64,000 nucleotides of DNA, taken from contig NZ_JASISY010000003.1 in assembly GCF_030063365.1 (NCBI RefSeq), forward strand, positions 186,001-250,000, written 5' to 3'. The stretch's first letter is position 1. Every line of letters starts with the position of its first letter. A program made the position numbers and the translations under genes. A model generated the notes under the pieces. The model did no database searches and had not been told where the DNA came from. It saw only the letters and a list, made by a program, of their open reading frames with translations. Below are positions 27,857 to 37,242 of this stretch, one piece after another. This stretch comes from Cryobacterium sp. PH29-G1 (GTDB lineage Bacteria; Actinomycetota; Actinomycetes; Actinomycetales; Microbacteriaceae).

Positions 27857-28363
27857 CTAGATGGCGCGCACCGGAACGATCATGTCTTTGTAGAACTGGG
27901 CCTGCGCGGGGTAGTAGTGCTCCCACTGCGGTACTTCCAAGCCCGAACGCATCGCGACGAGCCGATCGAGGTAGTAGTCCCAGCCAGGTCCGACCGTGGC
28001 AGCCTCGGAGGGCGAACGCAAACGCTGCCCGAAGGTGAGGTTGGTCATGCCGTCACCCTCGACCAGGTGAAAGAGGGCGCGCCAGGCATCCTCGCCCTCG
28101 CCGAAATCACCGCTGAAACGATGCGGTGCCTTGCACTCCCGAATGCTCACGTACTCCCACCTGGCGTCCGGTTCGGCCGTCATCTTGAACTTCACGGCGC
28201 CGGTGTCCGGCGAACCGGTGTAGGTTCCGATCCATTTCTCCAGCTCAGCGGGGCGGGTCAGGCTGGCCCACACCTGCTCGATCGGCGCGTTGAACAATCG
28301 ATTCAGGATGAGATACAGGCCGTCTTCGCGGTGTACAAGGCGTCCGGTGGGCTTGGCTGACAT
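27857..28363 (-). CDS. SRPBCC (AHSA1-like) domain protein
   Basis: A 168-residue START/Bet v1-fold protein of the activator-of-Hsp90-ATPase-homologue-like family. The typical opening EDGLYLILNRLFNAPIEQVWASLTRPAELEKWIG is followed by a beta-rich segment and a C-terminal helix (GPGWDYYLDRLVAMRSG). These proteins bind hydrophobic ligands; specific function unknown. The ATG at 28363 follows GGAGGT and is preferred to the GTG four codons upstream. Confidence 0.85.
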   Translation of the reverse strand: MSAKPTGRLVHREDGLYLILNRLFNAPIEQVWASLTRPAELEKWIGTYTGSPDTGAVKFKMTAEPDARWEYVSIRECKAPHRFSGDFGEGEDAWRALFHLVEGDGMTNLTFGQRLRSPSEAATVGPGWDYYLDRLVAMRSGLEVPQWEHYYPAQAQFYKDMIVPVRAI

Positions 28364-28605
28364 GGTGACCTCCACAATGAGTGAAACGCGAGTCTTAACT
28401 CAGGCTAGGCCAATTTAAGCCTCGCGGCTATATGCCGATCGGCCTCAACGCTCTGCTGCGCCAATCCGAGGTTCGGGTGCTTGGCGGGGACGCGGCGGGT
28501 GTCGGGATCCGGCGGTCGCCCCATGGTCACGGTCCGTTCACCTGCGAGCTACCTGAGACCCCTAGACAGGAAGACAGCCAGTTCTGCCCACAGGAGGATC
28601 ACCGC

Positions 28606-31600
28606 ATGAGCGCCGTTCGACGCCCCGCACGAAGCCGAATACCCGTCATCTTCATGGCCGTCGCGGCCTGCGCCGCACTCTCGGCTGGACCACTCGTTGC
28701 GGGAGGCCCCTCGGCCTCGGCGGCCATCGTCGCTGCCCCCATTTCCGCTGCCCCGATAACAGCTGCGGGCACGGCACCGGACTTCGAGATGTCGCCGCTC
28801 GGCAGCTATGAGACCGGCACCTTCGACGCCTCGGCTGCCGAGATCGTGACCTATTACGCGCAGAAGCAGCGACTCTTCGTGGTCAACGCCGCCCAGGGCG
28901 CTGTCGACGTGCTCGATATCTCCGACCCGGGATCCCCGGCCAAGCTTTACGCCCTCACCGCTGAGGGCGCAGTGATCGACGGCGGCGGTGTCATCCCCGC
29001 CGGGTCCACCGCTAACTCCGTGGCGGTGCGCGCCGACGGCCTCGGCGCGATGGCCATCGAATCTCCCACGAAAACGGATGCCGGCTGGTTGGTCTTCTTC
29101 GACGCCAACGCCGAAAGCCCCGCGGTGCTCGGTGCCGTTACCGTTGGGGCCCTGCCCGACATGGTGAGCATGTCCTCTGACGGCGGTTACGCCGTCGTCG
29201 CCAACGAGGGTGAGCCGAGTGAAGACTTCACGATCGACCCTGAAGGTTCGGTCAGCGTGATCACGCTGCCGGATGCACTGGCGATGCCAAGCCAGTCGGA
29301 GGTTGCGTCCGCTGATTTTCACGAGTACGAGGCCGGTGGCTCGAAAACACTGCCCGCTGACGTGCGCGTCTTCGGCCCGACGCCGGAGTCCGACTTTCCG
29401 ATCTCCCGAAACCTCGAACCCGAGTATGTCGCCATCGACGGCAATCTCGCCTACGTCGCCCTGCAGGAGGCCAACTCGGTTGCCGTTGTCGACCTGACAG
29501 CCGGAACCATCACCGACGTCTGGCCGCTCGGCTTTCAAGACCACGGTGTGGACGGAAACGGCATCGATGCCTCCGACCGTGACCCGAAGGACGCGCCGAC
29601 GGTCAACATCCGCACCTACGAGGGCCTCAAAGGCATGTATATGCCCGACGGCATCAACGCGTACACCGCCGACGCTGAGACCTATCTGGTCACCGCCAAC
29701 GAGGGCGACGCCCGCGAATGGGGCGACTACGTCGACGGTGTGCGGGTGAAGGATCTCGGCTCCGACGGCCTCGCGCCGGTCTGCGCCGGCAGCCCGCTCA
29801 CGGATCTGACCGGTGACGCCGATCTCGGTCGTCTGAACGTCTCCATCGAAGACGGCTACAACGCCGCCGACGACTGCTACGACGAGCTGTACTCCTTCGG
29901 CTCGCGATCGTTCTCGATCTGGAACACGGAGGGAACCCAGACCTTTGACTCCGGCGACGACTTCGAGCAGATCACGGCCGCAGCCAACCCCGATTTCTTC
30001 AATTCAGACCACAGCGCGTCCGATCTGGAGGGCCGCAGCGACAACAAGGGTCCCGAGCCGGAGAACCTGGCCATCGGGCAGATCGACGACCGCACCTACG
30101 CCTTCATCGGCCTCGAGCGTGTCGGCGGCATCATGGCCTATGACATTACCGACCCGACGAACGCCCAGTTCGTGACCTACCTGAACAACCGCGACTTCGC
30201 GGTGTCGATGGAAGACTCCAGTGACGTCGCCCGCGACCTGCCGCTCGCCGGCGACCTCGGTCCCGAGGGCGTCACCTTCATCCCGGCCGAAAGTTCCCCG
30301 ACCGGTGAGCCGATGCTCGCGGTCGGCAACGAAGTCTCCGGCACCACCACGATCTTCGCGATCACCACCATCGAACCGCCGGTGGCCACGGAGATCCAGG
30401 TGCTCGGAATCAACGATTTCCACGGTCGTCTCGAAGCAGATGCGTACAACAAGCAGGGAGGCGCAGCTGTGCTCGCCGGAGCCGTCATGCAGCTGAAGGC
30501 CGAGAACCCGAACACCCTGTTCGTCTCGGCCGGGGACAATATCGGCGCCTCGACCTTCACGTCCTTCTCGCAGCAGGACGAACCGACCATCGCGGCACTC
30601 CTCGCGGCCGGGCTCGACGCATCCGTTGTGGGAAACCACGAGTTCGACGCGGGCTGGGGCGACCTCAGCAACCGGGTGCGTTCCGCCTACGGCGACCCGC
30701 GCTACGCGCTCGGGGCCAATGTCTACCTCAAGGGCAGCATGACGCCCGCGCTTGACGAATACTGGGTGAGCGAGGTCGACGGGGTACGCGTCGGCTTCAT
30801 CGGTACCGTCACAGAGCAGACCGCTTCGATGGTCTCCCCGGCCGGCATCGCCGATCTCGACTTCGGCGACCAGCTCGAGGCCGTCAACCGGGTGGCGGCA
30901 CAGTTGCAGGACAGCGACCCCGCGAACGGCGAAGCCGACGTGATCGTGCTGCTCACCCATGAGGGCGGCGTCGGTACCGACTGCGCCGCGATCGGCGCGT
31001 CGGAGAGTCTCTACGGCGATCTGATTCGTGGAGCCTCGGCGAACGTCGACGCCATCCTGTCCGGCCACACGCACGCCAGCTACAACTGCTCCTACCCGGT
31101 CGACGGTTGGAGCGACGGACTTGAACGTCCGGTTCTGCAGGGCGGGCAATACGGCATGAACCTCGACCAGCTGACCATCACGGTCGACCCGGCCACCAAA
31201 TCGGTCGTGTCGCTCAGCAGCGCATTGCTGCCGCTGCACGACGGCGAGAGCGGCCTCTACCCGGCCGATGCGACCGTCACCCAGATCGTCGCGGATGCCG
31301 TGGAGCAGGCTGACATTGCCGGTTCGGTTGAAGTCGGGGCGATCAGCGCCGACATCACGCGCGCCGACGGCGGCGCCGACCGTGGTTCAGAATCGACCAT
31401 CGGCAACCTCGTAGCCGATATTCAGCTGTGGGCGACGTCGAACGAGACCTTCGGCGGGGAACCGGCCCAGATCGCGATCATGAACCCGGGCGGATTGCGC
31501 GACGACCTGCTCTACGGCGACGACGGCACGGTCACCTACAAGGACGTGGCCAATGTGCAGCCCTTCGCCAACACCCTCGTCACGATGAACCTCACCGGGG

Positions 31601-32364
31601 CCCAGCTGAAGTCGGTCCTCGAGGAGCAGTGGCAGCCTGACGGCTCCTCGCGCGCGAGGCTGCACCTCGGCATTTCCGCGGGCTTCAGCTACCTGTACGA
31701 TCCCGCCGCCGCCCGCGGCGAGCACGTGGTCGGCATGAGTCTCGACGGTGTGCAGATCGCGCCGAGCGACGTGTTCCGCATTACAACCAACTCGTTCCTC
31801 GCCTCGGGCGGCGACAATTTCGGCACCTTCGCCGACGGAACCGGCGCGACCGACACCGGCCAGATCGACCTCACGGCAGCCGTGGAGTACTTCGAGCAGC
31901 ACGCACTCGTCGACCCGGCTTCGCTGGGCCGCGCCGTTGTGGCCGGTACGGACTGGGCCAGCGTCGACGTCGGTGATGGCGTCTTCGAGCCCGGCGAACG
32001 GATCACCATCACGGTCTCCGGGCTCAACTCCGGTCAGGAGATCACCGGCACGCTGCACTCAACACCGGTGCACCTCGGCAGCGTCGCGGCCGACTCCGCC
32101 GGTGTCGCCAGCATCGCCGCGGTGATCCCGGCCAACACGCCCGTCGGTGCGCACTTGCTCGTGATCAGCTCGATCGGCCGCCAGTCGATCACGCGCGCGG
32201 TCACCGTAGTCGCCGGGGACGCCGCGGTGACGAGCACGGGCGAACTAGGCACACTCCCGGTGACCGGTGGCGATCTGGTACCGGCCGGCGTCGCCAGTCT
32301 GCTCCTGCTGCTCGGCGGCGGCCTCGTTCTGGCGCGCCGCAAGCGCCAGGTCCTGCGCGCGTAG
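28606..32364 (+). CDS. LPVTG-anchored choice-of-anchor-I / 5'-nucleotidase-like protein
   Basis: A 1252-residue surface protein. A signal peptide (about residues 1-42, ending SASAA) leads to a 'choice-of-anchor I' beta-propeller (about 60-590). A calcineurin-like metallophosphatase domain follows from about 596 (GINDFHGRLEAD, VSAGDNIGAST, VVGNHEFDAGW, LTHEGG, SGHTHASYNC), then a 5'-nucleotidase C-terminal domain (about 905-1105) with MNPGGLRDDL. After a beta domain the protein ends LPVTGG (from 1217), a hydrophobic helix and ARRKRQVLRA, a sortase signal. It probably releases phosphate from nucleotides at the cell wall. The ATG at 28606 follows AGGAGG; a long upstream in-frame extension is unlikely. 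Confidence 0.88.
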   Translation: MSAVRRPARSRIPVIFMAVAACAALSAGPLVAGGPSASAAIVAAPISAAPITAAGTAPDFEMSPLGSYETGTFDASAAEIVTYYAQKQRLFVVNAAQGAVDVLDISDPGSPAKLYALTAEGAVIDGGGVIPAGSTANSVAVRADGLGAMAIESPTKTDAGWLVFFDANAESPAVLGAVTVGALPDMVSMSSDGGYAVVANEGEPSEDFTIDPEGSVSVITLPDALAMPSQSEVASADFHEYEAGGSKTLPADVRVFGPTPESDFPISRNLEPEYVAIDGNLAYVALQEANSVAVVDLTAGTITDVWPLGFQDHGVDGNGIDASDRDPKDAPTVNIRTYEGLKGMYMPDGINAYTADAETYLVTANEGDAREWGDYVDGVRVKDLGSDGLAPVCAGSPLTDLTGDADLGRLNVSIEDGYNAADDCYDELYSFGSRSFSIWNTEGTQTFDSGDDFEQITAAANPDFFNSDHSASDLEGRSDNKGPEPENLAIGQIDDRTYAFIGLERVGGIMAYDITDPTNAQFVTYLNNRDFAVSMEDSSDVARDLPLAGDLGPEGVTFIPAESSPTGEPMLAVGNEVSGTTTIFAITTIEPPVATEIQVLGINDFHGRLEADAYNKQGGAAVLAGAVMQLKAENPNTLFVSAGDNIGASTFTSFSQQDEPTIAALLAAGLDASVVGNHEFDAGWGDLSNRVRSAYGDPRYALGANVYLKGSMTPALDEYWVSEVDGVRVGFIGTVTEQTASMVSPAGIADLDFGDQLEAVNRVAAQLQDSDPANGEADVIVLLTHEGGVGTDCAAIGASESLYGDLIRGASANVDAILSGHTHASYNCSYPVDGWSDGLERPVLQGGQYGMNLDQLTITVDPATKSVVSLSSALLPLHDGESGLYPADATVTQIVADAVEQADIAGSVEVGAISADITRADGGADRGSESTIGNLVADIQLWATSNETFGGEPAQIAIMNPGGLRDDLLYGDDGTVTYKDVANVQPFANTLVTMNLTGAQLKSVLEEQWQPDGSSRARLHLGISAGFSYLYDPAAARGEHVVGMSLDGVQIAPSDVFRITTNSFLASGGDNFGTFADGTGATDTGQIDLTAAVEYFEQHALVDPASLGRAVVAGTDWASVDVGDGVFEPGERITITVSGLNSGQEITGTLHSTPVHLGSVAADSAGVASIAAVIPANTPVGAHLLVISSIGRQSITRAVTVVAGDAAVTSTGELGTLPVTGGDLVPAGVASLLLLLGGGLVLARRKRQVLRA

Positions 32365-32420
32365 GCCGAGGGAGCCGGTATTCGAGGGCCGCCGGCGCGA
32401 AAGGGGTGTACCGCGGCCGG

Positions 32421-33380
32421 TTAGACCGGTGCGAGCGGCTCGAACGGACGCGGCGGCTCGAGCGGATCGGACTCGGTGGGTGTGGCCACCTTGCTCACGG
32501 CCCGGTCGAGGGCGTCACGCACCGCGACCACTCCTGGGCGTTGCGCGCTCGAGCGTCGAGCGGCCGAGAACAGGGTGCGATGCGGTGCGCCGGGCAGATC
32601 GTGCAGTTGAACCGCGGGCATGCGACCGGCCCAGACCAGGTCGGGCAGAATGCCCACCGCATTGCCCGATTCGATCAAGCGGATGTGCGCGATCAGGTCT
32701 GCGGTTTCAAATCGAACATCGGGTTCGAATCCGGCCGAGCGGCAGAGTTGCGTCGCCCACTGGCGTGATGCCGTGCCGATCGGTTCCATCACCCAGGGCA
32801 GCCCGGCTGACTCCTCCAATGTTGCCGCCGCGATCCGCCCCGTGTCCTCGGGCGGTACGGCCAGCCGTAGCGCATCCGTGGCGAGGTTGACCCGGTCCAA
32901 GTCGGGCCAGTGCGCGCGGGTGCGCCCCGGATACTGCTCGGCGAGTACGAGGTCGAAGTCGCGCGCGGCAACCTCGAACAGGCCGCGCTCAGGCTCGCGC
33001 TCGGTGACTTCAACACGCAGCGCCGGAAACTCATCGGCCAGAAAGGTGAGTGCGCGCGGAATCACCGCGAGAGCTGCGGATTGAAAGACCGCGACCCGCA
33101 CGGTGCCGACAACCGTCGTGGTGCTCGCCCGCAGGTCCGCCTCGGCGAGCTCGAGCCGCTCCAGCACGTGCGTGGTGTGTTCGACCAGAATCTCCGCCTG
33201 TGGCGTGAGCTGCACGCGACGGCCGACCTTCTTGAGCAGTACGACGCCAGCCTCTTTTTCGAGCAGTGCGAGCTGCTGCGAGACCGCGGACGGGCTGTAA
33301 GCGAGGGCCTCGGCGACGCCGGCGAGGGTGCCCCGAATCTTCAGCTCCCGCAGCATGCGCAACCGCCTGACGTCCAACAT
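32421..33380 (-). CDS. LysR family transcriptional regulator, divergent from putA
   Basis: A 319-residue LysR regulator. The winged HTH is at residues 1-60 (RLRMLRELKIRGTLAGVAEALAYSPSAVSQQLALLEKEAG) and the periplasmic-binding-like effector domain occupies about 90-300. It is divergent from putA across a 151-bp AT-rich spacer, the usual layout for a LysR protein controlling its neighbour, so proline or glutamate-semialdehyde metabolites are plausible effectors; this is inference. The proline-rich last 20 residues (LEPPRPFEPLAPV) are atypical. Confidence 0.88.
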   Translation of the reverse strand: MLDVRRLRMLRELKIRGTLAGVAEALAYSPSAVSQQLALLEKEAGVVLLKKVGRRVQLTPQAEILVEHTTHVLERLELAEADLRASTTTVVGTVRVAVFQSAALAVIPRALTFLADEFPALRVEVTEREPERGLFEVAARDFDLVLAEQYPGRTRAHWPDLDRVNLATDALRLAVPPEDTGRIAAATLEESAGLPWVMEPIGTASRQWATQLCRSAGFEPDVRFETADLIAHIRLIESGNAVGILPDLVWAGRMPAVQLHDLPGAPHRTLFSAARRSSAQRPGVVAVRDALDRAVSKVATPTESDPLEPPRPFEPLAPV

Positions 33381-33427
33381 CCGCTGCCCCTTACACCTTT
33401 TGTCGCACCCGAAACCAAATCATTAGA

Positions 33428-33457
33428 AATTGTAACGAATATTATGCATAAACAATT
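33428..33457. promoter_or_regulatory. Candidate LysR operator between the regulator and putA
   Basis: AATTGT (33428-33433) and ACAATT (33452-33457) form an inverted repeat. At 33442-33451 lies the perfect palindrome TTATGCATAA. The segment is far more AT-rich than its surroundings, as expected of a shared regulatory region. Confidence 0.5.
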
Positions 33458-33531
33458 GCTTTTGCTAAATATAGGCGGGCCGCAGACTTGAACCACCAGA
33501 GCACCCCAACCGCGAACGAAAGACTAGTCTC

Positions 33532-36500
33532 GTGACCATGACCAACGCCTCCACCCGCCCCGCCAACGAGGAATTCAGCTCGGAGGTCGTCGCTCTCGTT
33601 AAGAAATGGCTAGACGAGAGCGCCACTATTCCTGCGGATGCCGCGGCCGAACGGCTCGCCGGCGTGCTCAAAGATCCGAACGGCCTGGACTTCACGGTCG
33701 GCTTCGTTGATGGCGTCATGCGCCCCGAAGACAAGATGGTCGCCGGTTACAGCCTGCAGAAGGTCGCCAAGAAGGCGCCAGCCTTTCTGCCGCCGCACAT
33801 GCGCGCGGCCATCGGTCTCGGCGGAATCCTCGGACCGGTGCTGCCCTGGGTCGTTATCCCCGCAGCCCGAACCGTGCTGCGCCAGATGGTCGGCCACCTC
33901 GTCGTCGACTCCACCCCTGACAAGCTCGGCCCCGCACTCGTGCACTTGAAAGAGGACGGCAACCGCCTCAACATCAACCTGCTCGGCGAGTCCGTGCTCG
34001 GTGAAAAGGAAGCGACCGAACGCCTCGAAGGCACCAGGCGCCTCCTGGAACGTCCCGACGTGGACTACGTCTCGATCAAGGTGTCGTCGATCGCCAGCCA
34101 GCTGTCGATGTGGGCCTTCGACGAGACCGTTGTACGCGTGATCGAACGACTCACGCCGCTGTTTGAGTTTGCCGCGGCATCGCCTACCCCGAAGTTCATC
34201 AACCTCGACATGGAGGAGTACCGCGACCTCGACCTCACCATTGCGGTGTTCGAGGGGCTGCTCGACCAGCCGCAGCTCGCCCAGCTCGAGGCCGGTATCG
34301 TGCTGCAGGCGTACCTTCCCGACGCCCTCAGCGCCATCCAGGGCCTCACCCATTGGGCCCAGAACCGGCGCGCCGCCGGTGGGGCACCGATCAAGGTTCG
34401 CCTGGTCAAGGGTGCCAACCTGGCCATGGAGCACGTCGACGCCGCCGTGCACGACTGGCCGCTCGCCACGTTCTCGAGCAAGCAGGACAGCGACACCAAC
34501 TACAAGCGAGTACTCAACTGGGCACTCACCCCGCAGAACACCGACGCTGTCAAGCTGGGCATCGCCGGCCACAACCTGTTCGACGTGGCCTGGGCGCACC
34601 TGCTCAGCGTTGCCCGCGGTGTCGATGACCGCGTCGAGTTCGAAATGCTGCTGGGCATGGCCACCGGCCAGGCGCAGGCGGTTCGCAGAGACGTCGGACA
34701 GCTGCTGCTCTACACGCCCGTCGTGGATCCCGCAGAGTTCGACGTGGCGATCAGCTACCTGATTCGCCGGCTCGAAGAGAACGCCAGCCAGGAGAACTTC
34801 ATGTCGGCCGTGTTCGAGCTGACCAGCAACCCCGAGCTGTTCGATCGGGAGAGGGCCCGCTTTCAGGCCTCTCTCGACGCCCTCGACGACCAGGTGCCCA
34901 CCCCCAACCGTGTCCAGGATCGCTCGAGCAGCGACGACCTCGACCGGCTCGCCGCCGCCCAGACGGATGCGCGCAGCCAGGACGCCGAGGCAGCCCCCGA
35001 CGACGACCCGCAGCTGACTGGCGCCCTGCTCGGCATCACTCGCGGTTCGGTGCCCACGCACTCCACCTTCCGCAATGAGCCGGACACCGACCCATCGGTG
35101 CCCGCCAACCGCGCCTGGGGCCGGGCCATCCTCGCCCGCGCCGATGCGTCAACGCTGGGCACCGACACGATCGAAGCTGCCGCCGTACCCGATGAGGCCG
35201 CCCTTAACGCCATCATCGAGGGTGCGGTGACCGCCGGAGCAGCCTGGGGCCAGAAGACGGGCGCCGAACGCGCCGCCGTGCTGCACCGCGCTGGACTCGC
35301 GCTTGCCGCCAACCGTGCCCGCCTGATTGAGGTCATGGTGAGCGAGTGCGGAAAAACTCTCATCGAGGGTGACGCCGAGGTGAGCGAGGCAGTGGACTTC
35401 GCGCACTACTACGCGGAGCGCGCCAAGGATCTCGACCACGTGCAAGGCGCGATCTTCGTGCCGTCGCAGCTCATTGTGGTCGCCCCGCCGTGGAACTTCC
35501 CAACGGCTATTCCGGCGGGCGGCGCCCTGGCTGCCCTCGCCTCCGGCGCCGGCGTTGTCATCAAGCCCGCCACGGTTGCCCAGCGCACCGGCGCTGTCGT
35601 CGTCGAGGCGCTCTGGGAGGCCGGCATTCCGCGCGATCTGCTGGCGCTGGTCAACCTGCCCCACCGCGAGCTCGGTGCCAAGCTCATTGCGCACCCCGCC
35701 GTGAACCGCGTCATTCTCACCGGCGGCTACGAGACGGCCGAGCTGTTCCGTTCGTTCCGCCACGACCTGCCGCTGCTCGCCGAAACCAGCGGTAAGAACG
35801 CCATAATCGTCACCCCCTCGGCCGACCTCGACCTCGCGGCCGCGGACGTCGTGAAGAGCGCGTTCGGCCACGCCGGCCAGAAGTGCTCGGCGGCCAGTCT
35901 CGTCATTCTGGTCGGATCGGTCTCGAAGTCGCCGCGATTCCTCGGCCAGCTGGTCGACGCCGCGACCTCGATCGAGATCGGACAGGCGAGTGACCCGGTC
36001 ACCCAAATGGGCCCGATCATGTCCCCGGCCGATGGCAAACTGCTGCACGCCCTCACCACCCTCGGTGCTGAAGAGACCTGGCTGGTCGAGCCCAAGCAGC
36101 TCGACGACACCGGCAAGCTCTGGTCGCCCGGCATCCGTACCGGCGTCGCGCCCGGATCGTACTTTCACCTCACCGAATTCTTCGGTCCGGTGCTCGGCGT
36201 GATGCACGCGCGCAACCTGGAAGAAGCCATCCGGTTGCAGAATGCGGTTGATTTCGGCCTCACCAGCGGGCTGCACTCGCTCGACGCGGATGACTTGACC
36301 CTCTGGCTTGACACTGTTGAAGCCGGCAACCTCTACGTCAACCGCGGCATCACCGGCGCCATCGTGCAGCGCCAGCCATTTGGCGGCTGGAAGCGCTCAG
36401 CAGTGGGAGCCGGCACCAAGGCCGGCGGCCCGAACTACCTCCTCGGCCTCGGCACCTGGGTCAACGAACCGGGCCGCAACAGCTCGACGCTGCACCTGCG

Positions 36501-37119
36501 CGGACTGGAACAGCGCGTCACCGACATCATCGAGGCCAGCCAGCCCTTCCTCGACTACGCCGACTTCGACGTGCTGCGCCGCTCGGCCGTGAGCGATGCT
36601 CTGGCCTGGCGCGAGGAATTCAACGTTGTGCGCGACGCTACCGGCCTCGGCGTTGAGCGCAACCTGTTCCGCTACCGGGCGCTGCCGGTTACGGTGCGTC
36701 TGACCGAAACCGGAACGCTCGCCCAGCTGCTGCGCGTGATTGCTGCGGCGACACTGTCGACGTCGCACTACGACGTGTCCAGCAGCATTCCGGTGCCGCC
36801 CGCTGTGCGCAACATCCTTTCCGAGCGCGAGGTTCCGGTGGTCATTGAAAGCGATGAGGAATGGCTCAACCGGGCACGCTCCGGCGGCATCACGGCCAGC
36901 CGTGTGCGCCTCATCGGCCGCGACCCGGTGCTGGGCGCTCGGGAGGCGGCATCCGCTCTCGCCGATGCCATTGACGGCAGCCCGGACATTGCCGTGTACT
37001 CGAACGCGGTCACCCAGGCCGGGCGTATCGAGGTGCTGCCGTTCCTGCGTGAACAGGCCATCTCGATCACCGCACACCGGTTCGGTAACCCGAGCGCGCT
37101 CTCCGACGGCGTGATCTGA
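33532..37119 (+). CDS. putA: Bifunctional proline dehydrogenase / glutamate semialdehyde dehydrogenase
   Basis: Oxidises proline to glutamate in two steps. The 1195-residue protein has an FAD-dependent proline dehydrogenase barrel (about residues 85-440; VRLVKGANLAMEH and IRRLEENASQENFM bind substrate). After a linker of about 60 acidic residues comes an NAD-dependent aldehyde dehydrogenase (about 510-1010) with APPWNFPTAIPAGG, the general-base glutamate in LLAETSGKNA and the catalytic cysteine in GHAGQKCSAAS. A C-terminal 170-residue domain follows. The N-terminal DNA-binding domain of enterobacterial PutA is absent, so regulation falls to the divergent LysR. Start GTG 33532 or ATG 33538. 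The aldehyde step also accepts the RocD product encoded near 47 kb. Confidence 0.94.
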   Translation: MTMTNASTRPANEEFSSEVVALVKKWLDESATIPADAAAERLAGVLKDPNGLDFTVGFVDGVMRPEDKMVAGYSLQKVAKKAPAFLPPHMRAAIGLGGILGPVLPWVVIPAARTVLRQMVGHLVVDSTPDKLGPALVHLKEDGNRLNINLLGESVLGEKEATERLEGTRRLLERPDVDYVSIKVSSIASQLSMWAFDETVVRVIERLTPLFEFAAASPTPKFINLDMEEYRDLDLTIAVFEGLLDQPQLAQLEAGIVLQAYLPDALSAIQGLTHWAQNRRAAGGAPIKVRLVKGANLAMEHVDAAVHDWPLATFSSKQDSDTNYKRVLNWALTPQNTDAVKLGIAGHNLFDVAWAHLLSVARGVDDRVEFEMLLGMATGQAQAVRRDVGQLLLYTPVVDPAEFDVAISYLIRRLEENASQENFMSAVFELTSNPELFDRERARFQASLDALDDQVPTPNRVQDRSSSDDLDRLAAAQTDARSQDAEAAPDDDPQLTGALLGITRGSVPTHSTFRNEPDTDPSVPANRAWGRAILARADASTLGTDTIEAAAVPDEAALNAIIEGAVTAGAAWGQKTGAERAAVLHRAGLALAANRARLIEVMVSECGKTLIEGDAEVSEAVDFAHYYAERAKDLDHVQGAIFVPSQLIVVAPPWNFPTAIPAGGALAALASGAGVVIKPATVAQRTGAVVVEALWEAGIPRDLLALVNLPHRELGAKLIAHPAVNRVILTGGYETAELFRSFRHDLPLLAETSGKNAIIVTPSADLDLAAADVVKSAFGHAGQKCSAASLVILVGSVSKSPRFLGQLVDAATSIEIGQASDPVTQMGPIMSPADGKLLHALTTLGAEETWLVEPKQLDDTGKLWSPGIRTGVAPGSYFHLTEFFGPVLGVMHARNLEEAIRLQNAVDFGLTSGLHSLDADDLTLWLDTVEAGNLYVNRGITGAIVQRQPFGGWKRSAVGAGTKAGGPNYLLGLGTWVNEPGRNSSTLHLRGLEQRVTDIIEASQPFLDYADFDVLRRSAVSDALAWREEFNVVRDATGLGVERNLFRYRALPVTVRLTETGTLAQLLRVIAAATLSTSHYDVSSSIPVPPAVRNILSEREVPVVIESDEEWLNRARSGGITASRVRLIGRDPVLGAREAASALADAIDGSPDIAVYSNAVTQAGRIEVLPFLREQAISITAHRFGNPSALSDGVI

Positions 37120-37125
37120 TTCGTT

Positions 37126-37158
37126 TGGCCTGTGTGCCCGGTAGCGGCACACAGGCCA
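37126..37158 (+). terminator. Perfect 13-bp hairpin after putA
   Basis: TGGCCTGTGTGCC pairs with GGCACACAGGCCA around CGGTAGC, seven bases after the putA stop. It lacks a T-tract but isolates putA from oleA. Confidence 0.7.
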
Positions 37159-37180
37159 CGTGCGGTATACATACAGTTTT

Positions 37181-37209
37181 GTAGGGCATGCTCTACGGGG
37201 CCGTATGAT
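37181..37209 (+). promoter_or_regulatory. Candidate oleA promoter with imperfect palindrome
   Basis: TATGAT (37204-37209) is a plausible -10 box. The near-palindrome GTAGGGCATGCTCTAC (37181-37196) covers the -35 region and could bind a repressor. Confidence 0.35.
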
Positions 37210-37242
37210 TACCGCTGTCCACAATTCGACAGGGGTTCACGC

